Shown: positions 7,131-13,095 of the stretch, piece by piece | How positions within the stretch are numbered: position 1 is the stretch's first letter | How the letters are laid out: the number at the start of each line of letters is the position of its first letter | Translations under genes and position numbers: made by a program | Source: Actinomycetota bacterium | Lineage (GTDB): Bacteria > Actinomycetota > Humimicrobiia > Humimicrobiales > Humimicrobiaceae | Reading direction: 5' to 3' | Assembly: GCA_023475715.1 (NCBI GenBank) | Contig: JAMCVO010000781.1 | Coordinates: forward strand, 1 to 13,814 | Length of the DNA stretch: 13,814 nt | The notes under the pieces: generated by a model | Databases searched by the model: none | Seen by the model: the letters and a program-made list of their open reading frames with translations, nothing else | What the model was told of the DNA's origin: nothing

Positions 7131-7141
7131 GACAGGTAAAT
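7119..7141 (+). other. apparent +1 frameshift ending the secreted protein
   Basis: Earlier blades read TCG-CCT-GAT-GG (S P D G). Here the DNA reads TCGCCCTGATGG, with one extra C, which makes an immediate TGA. Removing that C gives S P D G T G K and then TAA at 7139-7141, so even a repaired frame soon ends, with four blades and a stub. Confidence 0.6.
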
Positions 7142-7216
7142 AATCTTAAGCAAAAGCAGCCAGGCCTTGCACCAAATATTTAAGATTTAATCTAGGAAGG
7201 GTTAAATTTGTATTTC

Positions 7217-7510
7217 TCAGGGATGTGGTGTTATTGCAATAATGGTGATCTGGTTTTTACCAGGGCCATAACACCAAAAAACTCTGTATGCTGCAGGAGT
7301 AGATTGTTCAGCGTAAGCTTCAAATACTTTTTCTCCGGCAGGCCCTTTTAAACTGGAAAACTCATGTGTTTTAAGGCTCTTATATCTTGGATCTGATGAT
7401 AAAAAATTTATAGTCTTTTTAACAGCATTATATCTTTTGTTAAGACCTTTATCAGCTTTGAGTTTGTTTAACTGATCTTTTGCCTGATCAGTAAGAAATA
7501 TTTCAAACAA
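7217..7510 (-). CDS. RelE/ParE-like toxin
   Basis: 97 residues, normal length for the RelE/ParE superfamily. The N-terminus FEIFLTDQAKDQLNKLKAD is the usual first strand and helix (F-x-x-x-a-x-k-x-L-x-k-L). The C-terminal strands AYRVFWCYGPGKNQITIIAITPHP fit the family's final beta sheet. The catalytic pattern for ribosome-dependent cleavage is not clear, so RelE-like versus ParE-like activity stays open. The start is TTG at 7510, preceded by AGGGG with six-base spacing; that site overlaps the antitoxin's TAG. The upstream antitoxin gene is nine bases away, so they form one operon. Confidence 0.7.
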   Translation of the reverse strand: MFEIFLTDQAKDQLNKLKADKGLNKRYNAVKKTINFLSSDPRYKSLKTHEFSSLKGPAGEKVFEAYAEQSTPAAYRVFWCYGPGKNQITIIAITPHP

Positions 7511-7519
7511 ATACTGCCC

Positions 7520-7801
7520 CTATAGTTTATTAGAGTCAAGCTTGGATATTTTTCCTTCAGAAATGTCTTTAAGGCCTTTTTGAACATTCTCCAATGCTTC
7601 TTTGTTTTGAAAAAGCCAAAGCTCCGAAGCCGGGATTTCAGCAACGGGCTTCAGTAATATTTCCCCCATTTTATTTTTATATAACCGAAATCTATTAAAT
7701 CCTTGCGAAAGTTCACCAATAGTGAGCCTGTTTCGGCTGTCAATTGTTCTAGTATCTATTTCGGTAAATTCATCATTAATTTTTATATTATTATTTTGCA
7801 A
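7520..7801 (-). CDS. antitoxin of the RelE/ParE-like module
   Basis: About 93 residues. The first half (IDSRNRLTIGELSQGFNRFRLYKNKMGEILLKPVAEIPASE) resembles a short AbrB/SpoVT-like beta-rich DNA-binding domain. The second half (LWLFQNKEALENVQKGLKDISEGKISKL) is a helix expected to hold the toxin. I choose TTG at 7801 as the start because GAGGTGAT, a long match to the 16S anti-SD, lies about five bases upstream. The in-frame GTG at 7810 would place that same site on its own start codon. The module order is antitoxin then toxin. Family assignment is moderate. Confidence 0.65.
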   Translation of the reverse strand: MQNNNIKINDEFTEIDTRTIDSRNRLTIGELSQGFNRFRLYKNKMGEILLKPVAEIPASELWLFQNKEALENVQKGLKDISEGKISKLDSNKL

Positions 7802-7832
7802 ATTAATCACCTCTTAAATAAAATTTATTATA

Positions 7833-7865
7833 AGAATAGCATAAAACCCATTATGGGTCAATGGG
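7833..7865 (-). promoter_or_regulatory. promoter and operator of the RelE/ParE-like module
   Basis: Minus-strand TTGACC (plus 7856-7861), a 17-bp spacer and TATTCT (plus 7833-7838). The palindrome ACCCAT-T-ATGGGT (7846-7858) overlaps the -35 box, and a third ATGGG half-site is at 7861-7865. This layout suits autorepression. A TATAAT at plus 7827-7832 is an alternative -10. Confidence 0.5.
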
Positions 7866-7978
7866 CCAGCAGGCTTTTTAAACATTATAAAAAGCTTTGA
7901 AATTGTAAAGAATATTTGAATCTACTAAAATTTTAAAATCGCGAGCTATGATATAATTTATAAAAATACAACAGCAAT

Positions 7979-8010
7979 CACCAATTGAAATAAACACCAA
8001 TTGAAATAAA
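7979..8010 (+). repeat. perfect 16-bp tandem duplication
   Basis: CACCAATTGAAATAAA occurs at 7979-7994 and again at 7995-8010 with no mismatch, just upstream of the promoter at 8014. Confidence 0.85.
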
Positions 8011-8013
8011 TCC

Positions 8014-8046
8014 TTGAATTGCTTATAGCAATAGTATATAATTGCT
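8014..8046 (+). promoter_or_regulatory. promoter and operator of the AbrB/PIN module
   Basis: TTGAAT (8014-8019), a 17-bp spacer and a consensus TATAAT (8037-8042). The inverted repeat ATTGCT-TAT-AGCAAT (8018-8032) fills the spacer, and further half-sites lie at 7973-7978 (AGCAAT) and 8041-8046 (ATTGCT). Binding of the AbrB-type antitoxin here is inferred. Confidence 0.6.
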
Positions 8047-8053
8047 AAATAAT

Positions 8054-8074
8054 GTAAGAAGTAAGAAGTAAGGA
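8054..8074 (+). repeat. three 7-bp tandem repeats at the leader
   Basis: GTAAGAA at 8054 and 8061, then GTAAGGA at 8068. The third unit supplies the AAGGA that serves as ribosome-binding site, ten bases before the ATG at 8085. Slippage in this run would change spacing or site number. Confidence 0.6.
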
Positions 8075-8084
8075 AATAAGTATA

Positions 8085-8378
8085 ATGAATAAAATAAAAA
8101 TAACCTCAAAAGGGCAGATTACAATTCCAATGGCACTAAGGGAAGAACTTGAAATAAAAGAAGGAATGTATTTGAGCGGATATATAAAAGATGGAAGCAT
8201 AATACTTAAGCCCCTACCCCAGGACAGCGATAAAGTAAGGCTTATAAGTTATGCATATAAAGAAAGCCAGGGCAGTGTTGGTATATCAAAAGTCAGGGAA
8301 ATGACCAGCAATTTTAATTTAAATATGTCAAAGCAGGTAAGAAAGCTCAGAGAGGAAGAAACGGTTATTGATGAATAA
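8085..8378 (+). CDS. AbrB/MazE-type antitoxin of a PIN module
   Basis: 97 residues. KIKITSKGQITIPMALREELEIKEGMYLSGYIKDGSIILKPL (3-45) is a textbook swapped-hairpin AbrB domain, including the SKGQITIP signature. The C-terminal 50 residues are charged and helical, the toxin-binding part. It overlaps the PIN gene by eight bases (ATGAATAA), so translation is coupled. It is likely regulated through the inverted repeats at 8018-8032. Confidence 0.85.
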   Translation: MNKIKITSKGQITIPMALREELEIKEGMYLSGYIKDGSIILKPLPQDSDKVRLISYAYKESQGSVGISKVREMTSNFNLNMSKQVRKLREEETVIDE

Positions 8379-8808
8379 TTATTTTATAGATACAAGCGCT
8401 TTATTTAAGAGGTATATCCATGAGCAAGGTACCGAGCAGCTTGATGATATTTTTAAACAGGATGCTGAAATATACATTTCCGACATAACGATTATAGAAC
8501 TAATTTCTAACCTTAAAAGAAAAAATGAGATAACAAAAGAGCTGGAAAATCTAGTCTATAAAAAGATAAAAAGTGAGTTTTTCAACGATATTGCGCAGGG
8601 AAATATAAAGACATCAGGTGTTTTATCAGCGACTATTATTGAGGCTGTCGATTTACTGGATAAAAACTATTTAACTCCTATGGACTCAATCCAGCTTGCG
8701 ACTGCACTGCAATTAAATGCAGATAAGGGAAATACAGTCTTTATCTGTTCAGACAAAGAGCTTGGCGGGCTGGCAGAAAAATACGGGTTAAACTTTCTAC
8801 TAATTTAG
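8371..8808 (+). CDS. PIN-domain toxin partnered with an AbrB antitoxin
   Basis: 145 residues from the ATG at 8371; a TTG one codon upstream is possible but less likely. PIN acidic residues: D7 (YFIDTSALFKRY), E43 (TIIELISN), D105 (TPMDSIQLATALQ) and D128 (FICSDKEL), so all four are present. The FIDTSALFKRY opening and the AbrB rather than RHH partner mark a third PIN lineage in this window. Expected to be an RNase held inactive by its antitoxin. Confidence 0.85.
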   Translation: MNNYFIDTSALFKRYIHEQGTEQLDDIFKQDAEIYISDITIIELISNLKRKNEITKELENLVYKKIKSEFFNDIAQGNIKTSGVLSATIIEAVDLLDKNYLTPMDSIQLATALQLNADKGNTVFICSDKELGGLAEKYGLNFLLI

Positions 8809-8824
8809 GAAGGGTTTTCCTGCT

Positions 8825-8935
8825 GTACTGAAAGAATTAAGGGTTACATTAAAGGAAGTACCCGTTATGGAAAAAAGCCCTGAAAAATCAAGAAAAGGTG
8901 CTTATAAAATAATAAAAATCAATTTTGTAAATTAG
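8825..8935 (+). pseudogene. remnant of a DUF234-type AAA ATPase gene
   Basis: The frame from 8825 reads VLKELRVTLKEVPVMEKSPEKSRKG (split here: VLKELRVTL, KEVPVMEKSPEKSRKGAYKI) and ends at TAG 8933-8935. The block EVPVxEKxPEKSRKGxYKI is, in my recall, typical of the C-terminal part of archaeal-type ATPases with DUF234, where an RFWFRFV segment normally follows. Here IINFVN and a stop follow instead. Both ends are missing and there is no start, so this is a scrap of a deleted gene. Confidence 0.5.
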
Positions 8936-9140
8936 TAATTGACAAATTTATAACAATTATATAAATCCTTTCACTAGGCGATAAAATTATTTACTTACTC
9001 ATTGATGAATTCTGCAAAGAAATAGTGGACTATTTGGTGAAAAGTAATCGGAAAGGTAATGTAATATTGGAATATATGTTTGAGTTTCACGATCAATTGA
9101 TAGGTGATTTATAACTTTTAAAGATGCTATATTAGATATA

Positions 9141-9149
9141 TGATATAAT
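9141..9149 (+). promoter_or_regulatory. extended -10 promoter element
   Basis: TGATATAAT is a consensus extended -10 (TGnTATAAT) 44 bases before the ATG at 9194. No good -35 is seen, which extended -10 promoters tolerate. Confidence 0.45.
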
Positions 9150-9193
9150 TTTCAAAGATATGAATTAAAAAACAACTTCTCTGACTAAATAAT

Positions 9194-9451
9194 ATGGAAA
9201 CAAATAGTCAGGACTTTGATGAAAAAATTGAGGAACTAGTCCTTCTTCTTATATATCTTACATCTTGGGAAGAAAATATCTTAAATACTAAATTTTTAAG
9301 ATCCTGGAGGGGTTATCTATTGGATGAGTTAAAATCTAAGGGTTTGTTAAGCGGTAGCAAAGGTGCAAAATCAGTATATCTGACTAATACTGGAATTAAA
9401 AAAGCAAAACAATTTATTGAAAAGTATCTAAAAAAATGTTTGGATGACTAA
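9194..9451 (+). CDS. DUF6429-like small protein
   Basis: 85 residues. The pattern IEELVLLLIYLTSWEEN (12-28), then RSWRGYLLDELKSKGLLSGSKGAKSVYLTNTGIKKAKQF, matches my recall of the DUF6429 family: an all-helical small domain with a winged-helix-like second half (LxxKGLLS...KSVYLTxxG). Function is unknown; such genes are often found beside SEC-C proteins. Here an ATG for the SEC-C gene overlaps its last codons (9444), so they form a two-gene unit. No Shine-Dalgarno site is visible. Confidence 0.6.
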   Translation: METNSQDFDEKIEELVLLLIYLTSWEENILNTKFLRSWRGYLLDELKSKGLLSGSKGAKSVYLTNTGIKKAKQFIEKYLKKCLDD

Positions 9452-10540
9452 GAATCGAAATAATAAGAAAAATCACAATATGAATAGCCATAATCCTAAT
9501 ACTTACAACCAGGCAGGAACTATCCCTGTCCATGTGGAAGTGGGAAAAAATATAAAAATTGCTGCCTGAGCAAAACAGAGACAGTAAATTTAAGCAATTA
9601 CAGATATGACAGGTATCTTGAAATCAGGCATTCAGCAAGTATTAAAGTATTTGACATTGGTATTGAGAAATTAAAACTTGAAGCACCTGAATCTGCGTAT
9701 TATCTTCTTGATTTTCTTTTATTTAATCCTGGTAAAAAAGATAAAATGAGAAATGAGCAGGAATTCGAGGATTTTCTAAGAGACACATCTTTACTTTTTT
9801 TCACACACGGCTACCCGATATTTGAAATGGATTTTAATGACGATAACTATAAAAAAGACATAGAAACAGATGAATTTGGATTCGACTTTATAAATACAGA
9901 AAACGTATATGATAATTATTTATGGAAATACTGCCTGAATAATTACCCGGACAGATTTACAGATGAGGAAAAGAAATTTCTTGAGACATTGAACCAGACA
10001 ATCAACGGGTTTTTTAAGGTATTAAGCATAGATGATAAAAGCAGCAAGGGCAATTTCAGCACGGGAAATTATCTGGTCGTTGAGGTTGAGGATATCAAAT
10101 GGTTTTTTAATGACAATGAGGAAAATGTTGAAGCTTCCCACCTTATATTAAAAGGGTTTATTAACAATGAAATAGGTATTATAACTCCAGAGATTGCCCT
10201 GTTTGAACTTGCAAATATTGTAAAAAATAAAATCAAGACTGAAAATAATGAAATGATCGGCATGGAAATTATAGACAGGATTTATAACCTTGGAATAGTT
10301 TTTAAAATAACAAAGCAGGTGCTAAAGAATGCTTTTAATATTGCTCTTGCTACTAATGAGAGCGTTTATGACTGCCCGTTTATTGCTACGGCAGAGTATT
10401 TTAATTTAAAGTTTATAACCGACGATAAAAAACTTTATTTAAATTACGAAAATAGCAAAAAAAATATTAAAACAGGCAATTTAAACTTCGCTTATAAAAC
10501 AATAAGCCTGGTCTTATTAAAAGACTATCTCAAAAAATAG
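9444..10540 (+). pseudogene. frameshifted SEC-C protein fused to a PIN domain lacking its first strand
   Basis: ATG at 9444 overlaps the preceding stop by eight bases and reads to about 9514, then loses frame. The SEC-C zinc motif NYPCPCGSGKKYKNCC is coded in another frame (9518 on), which stays open to 10540 but has no start: a TAA is at 9497 and no NTG codon precedes the motif. An ORF with ATG exists only from 9746 (264 residues). After the zinc motif come about 200 residues of SEC-C-associated sequence ending VVEVEDI. From 10097 the text is VapC-like: KWFFNDNEENVEAS, ITPEIALFELANIV, SVYDCPFIATAEYF, FITDDKKLY. The first PIN strand and its Asp are absent. It is probably a decaying chimera, though a shorter protein from 9746 could still be made. 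Confidence 0.65.
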
Positions 10541-10548
10541 TTTTTTAA

Positions 10549-10809
10549 ATTAAGCGGGGTACTTTTCGACTGAAACAGTGGAGTAGTTTTAGGTTAACAC
10601 AAACACTTGTAAAAAATAATAATTGTGATGTGGATAAGCTTATTAAATACGCTGCATGCTTCCCAAATATTACAACCAGAAAGCGCATAAGAATAATCCT
10701 TGAAAGTCTGGGAATATCTGATAATGATTTAAAACCGCTAAATTCTTCCTCATATCTATTTACAAAATGTAATATTTTTTATACAATACTCACAGATTTT
10801 ATAAATTAA
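10549..10809 (+). pseudogene. 5'-truncated remnant resembling an AbiEi-type antitoxin
   Basis: This frame is open from 10549 to TAA at 10807 without any ATG. The middle, NNNCDVDKLIKYAACFPN then ITTRKRIRIILESLGISDND, matches the C-terminal pattern of AbiEi/DUF6088-like transcriptional antitoxins (D-x-x-K-L-x-x-Y-A...K-R-x-G-x-L-L-E-x-L-G). Similarity fades after DLKPL (about 10738), where promoter sequence begins. No AbiEii nucleotidyltransferase follows. It is an eroded part of a type IV TA system; family call moderate. Confidence 0.5.
10759..10787 (+). promoter_or_regulatory. promoter and inverted repeat before the HTH-ImmA gene
   Basis: TTTACA (10759-10764), a 17-bp spacer and TACAAT (10782-10787). 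The inverted repeat TTACA-AAA-TGTAA (10760-10772) covers the -35 box and could be the HTH operator. A second TATAAT occurs at 10823-10828 without a matching -35. Confidence 0.5.
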
Positions 10810-10857
10810 TAAAGATAAATAGTATAATTATTTATACATTTTATCAGAGGTATTAAA

Positions 10858-11943
10858 ATGAAAAAGGAAAATTTAAGCATAACTGTTGGAGAAAATATAA
10901 AAAGAGCTCTAAAAGAATCACGCATAAGTCAGGAGCAAGCCTCCGGAAAACTAAATATATCCAGACAAACCCTAATTAATTATATTAACGGTTCAACTCT
11001 TATAGATTTTGAAAAATTGCTGAATATAGCTAGTCTTACCGATCGTGGTGTAGACTTTTTTTATAAAACTAATCAAGTATTCGGTAATTATAAATTCCGT
11101 TCAGATATTCCAATAAGTACTGATCTGAAGATTAAGTTTGAGGAAAGAATAAGAAAATATGATGAGCTTGAAAAGATTAATAAGATATCACCATTCCAAC
11201 TTAAAATCGGATTATATTTAGACAAATTAGACAAGGGTCGTATAGAAAACATGGCTGAAAAGACCAGATGTCTACTAGATATTGGCCTAGAAAATTCAAT
11301 TTCCAACCCTATCTATGAGCTTGAGAAAAATGGCATAAAAATAATCCAGTTTCCTGCAGAGAATCAGGACATTTCCGGTTTTTCAGCAAACAACGAAAAG
11401 TTAGGAGATTGTATATTTTTAAATTCAAAATGCACCATAGAACGAAGATTTTTTACTGCTATTCACGAGCTGGGTCATCTGATTTTTCATAAAGATGATT
11501 ATAGGGGAGATCTGAAAGTTGAAAACGAGAGGATCAAAGAAGATATTGCTAATGAATTTGCAGGTTTATTATTAATTCCATCCAAATCTTTAAATGAATT
11601 TATTGCCAGCAATTTTATTGAAAAAATAAGTTTTAACGATGTCATTAATCTAAAGAAATACTTTAATGTCTCTGCAAAATGCATAATAAAAAGACTTTTT
11701 AAAGATGGAATCATTGATAAAAAAGAACATGAACAGTTAAATAAAAAAGTAGATGAAGAAGTTGACCAATACAACGAACCTGATCCTATTGGAGAAGATA
11801 GAAATATTGAAAATTACAGATTTAAAAACCTTGTAAAGAAAGCATTTCTGGAAGGGGAAATTACTGTATCAAGGATTGCAGAGCTGCTGGAAGTATCTAC
11901 CGTTGATGCAAACAAAAAAGCACAGGAGTGGGCAAATAATTGA
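10858..11943 (+). CDS. HTH (XRE) transcriptional regulator with ImmA/IrrE metallopeptidase domain
   Basis: 361 residues. Residues 8-60 are an XRE-type helix-turn-helix (ISQEQASGKLNISRQTLINYINGS). The ImmA/IrrE domain spans about 130-270 with zinc site H203-E204-x-x-H207 (AIHELGHLIFH) and downstream glutamate E233 (ANEFAGLLLIP). A C-terminal extension of about 90 residues ends in a second small helical domain (EGEITVSRIAELLEVSTVDANKKAQEW). Such proteins cleave or sense partner regulators (ImmA in ICEBs1) or act as antitoxins. AGAGG precedes the ATG by seven bases. No toxin with a DUF4411-like partner follows; the next genes are TcmP and a radical SAM protein 210 bp away under their own promoter. 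Confidence 0.85.
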   Translation: MKKENLSITVGENIKRALKESRISQEQASGKLNISRQTLINYINGSTLIDFEKLLNIASLTDRGVDFFYKTNQVFGNYKFRSDIPISTDLKIKFEERIRKYDELEKINKISPFQLKIGLYLDKLDKGRIENMAEKTRCLLDIGLENSISNPIYELEKNGIKIIQFPAENQDISGFSANNEKLGDCIFLNSKCTIERRFFTAIHELGHLIFHKDDYRGDLKVENERIKEDIANEFAGLLLIPSKSLNEFIASNFIEKISFNDVINLKKYFNVSAKCIIKRLFKDGIIDKKEHEQLNKKVDEEVDQYNEPDPIGEDRNIENYRFKNLVKKAFLEGEITVSRIAELLEVSTVDANKKAQEWANN

Positions 11944-12109
11944 GCAAGAATCATTAAATTTTTTTAACAATTACTCAAAAATAAGTCTATAATATGATAA
12001 AACATTAATATTATATTTGATTTAAATATTATTTAACTAAAGCAATTATTTTTATTTATGATTTTAAAAAGCAAAATAAATTCTATATGATTTAAACCTG
12101 AATAAGAAT

Positions 12110-12138
12110 TTGACTTTTACGATATTTAAAAATATAGC
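12110..12138 (+). promoter_or_regulatory. promoter of tcmP, near-leaderless
   Basis: TTGACT (12110-12115), a 17-bp spacer and TATAGC (12133-12138). A start site about seven bases on would fall near 12145, only about nine bases before the ATG at 12154. That explains why the gene has no Shine-Dalgarno site. Confidence 0.6.
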
Positions 12139-12153
12139 TCAATAAATATAATA

Positions 12154-13095
12154 ATGACTATAAATATTGATAACAGATTATGTAGTACTAATTGTAATAA
12201 AAAATTGAAAAACGGTAATTGTAAAATCCTAGGATCTGACAATCTGCCAGTTCAATGTGTAGGACCCTGGGTAGAAAACAAGTATTTTTTTTTAGAGAAA
12301 TATTTGAATATTTCAAGAGAAGCTAGAAGAAAGTTTTCAGAAAAGGATAATGCAGTATATATAGACTTATTCTCAGGCCCCGGTAAATGTTTTATAAATG
12401 GTAGAGCTCGTAATAAAATAAATGAAATTGACAATGGTTCACTCCGTGTTATAAAAAGAGACGAAGCACAGTTTAATGAATTTTATTTTTGTGATATTGA
12501 TGAATCAAATATAGAGTCCTTAAAAACAAGAATATTTAATTATAGTGAATTTATTTATAATCAATGCTCATTTAATTCATCGGATTCAAATTTGTATGTT
12601 AATAAATTAGTAGAAGAATTATTATTAAAGTATTGGCGATACCACTTTGTATACATAGATCCCTATGGTCCAGATGAATTAAAGTTTTCAACAATTATTG
12701 AATTATCTAAACTTAATAGGATAGATATATTATTGCACTTTCCCATTGGAGCTATTAAACGCAATTATAAGAATTGGACAGAAAAAGAAAAAAATATTCT
12801 AAATGATTTTTTAGGAACTAATACCTGGCAACAAAAGGATGCTAAACCCACAAATATATATAAACTATTAATTGACACACTAATAGAACAGTTAAAAAAG
12901 TTAGGGTATAAGAATGAAAACATAGGATTGGTAAGTAGTATAGATTATGAAGATACTATAGCAGTAGCGGCAATTAAAAATACAAAAAATGTTAAACTTT
13001 ATGAACTAATATTAATTTCTAAGCACAACATTGCTAATGATTTCTGGGGCAAAGCATTAGAAGTTGGACCAAATGGACAGAAAAAATTATTTTAA
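12154..13095 (+). CDS. tcmP: three-Cys-motif partner protein TcmP
   Basis: 313 residues, usual family size. Motifs: N-terminal cysteines C10, C14, C23, C35, the last in VQCVGPWVENKYFFLEKYL (33-51); AVYIDLFSGPGK (67-78); FYFCDIDESN (110-119); HFVYIDPYGPDELKF (164-178); and C-terminal LYELILISKHNIANDFWGK (282-300). The DLFSGPG, CDIDE and IDPYG series looks like motifs I, II and IV of a class I SAM-dependent methyltransferase, but the activity of TcmP is not established to my knowledge. Its name comes from pairing with radical SAM or Gp37-like proteins carrying three cysteines, and such a gene overlaps its end here by 23 bases. Confidence 0.85.
   Translation: MTINIDNRLCSTNCNKKLKNGNCKILGSDNLPVQCVGPWVENKYFFLEKYLNISREARRKFSEKDNAVYIDLFSGPGKCFINGRARNKINEIDNGSLRVIKRDEAQFNEFYFCDIDESNIESLKTRIFNYSEFIYNQCSFNSSDSNLYVNKLVEELLLKYWRYHFVYIDPYGPDELKFSTIIELSKLNRIDILLHFPIGAIKRNYKNWTEKEKNILNDFLGTNTWQQKDAKPTNIYKLLIDTLIEQLKKLGYKNENIGLVSSIDYEDTIAVAAIKNTKNVKLYELILISKHNIANDFWGKALEVGPNGQKKLF

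Larger units (their letters stand above)
8809..9193. other. gene-poor stretch with one gene remnant
   Basis: 385 bp. Apart from the DUF234-like remnant at 8825-8935 and the promoter near 9141, there is an open stretch at about 8963-9115 with no usable start (LLIDEFCKEIVDYL) that I cannot assign. It is probably eroded accessory DNA. Confidence 0.5.
10541..10857. other. 317-bp stretch holding a gene remnant and a promoter
   Basis: There is no intact gene. It holds the AbiEi-like remnant (10549-10809) and, within that remnant's 3' part, the promoter of the ImmA-type gene. Confidence 0.6.

Noticed and set aside
8963..9115. Open stretch containing LLIDEFCKEIVDYL
   Set aside because: Vague resemblance to transposase starts, but there is no usable start codon and no motif I can name with confidence.
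9746..10540. ORF from ATG 9746 taken as the full gene
   Set aside because: The same frame carries a clear SEC-C zinc motif upstream at 9518-9565, and no ribosome site precedes 9746, so this is the tail of a broken longer gene.
10528..10548. AAAAAATAGTTTTTT as a terminator
   Set aside because: A/T-only symmetry with no GC stem; too weak to call.
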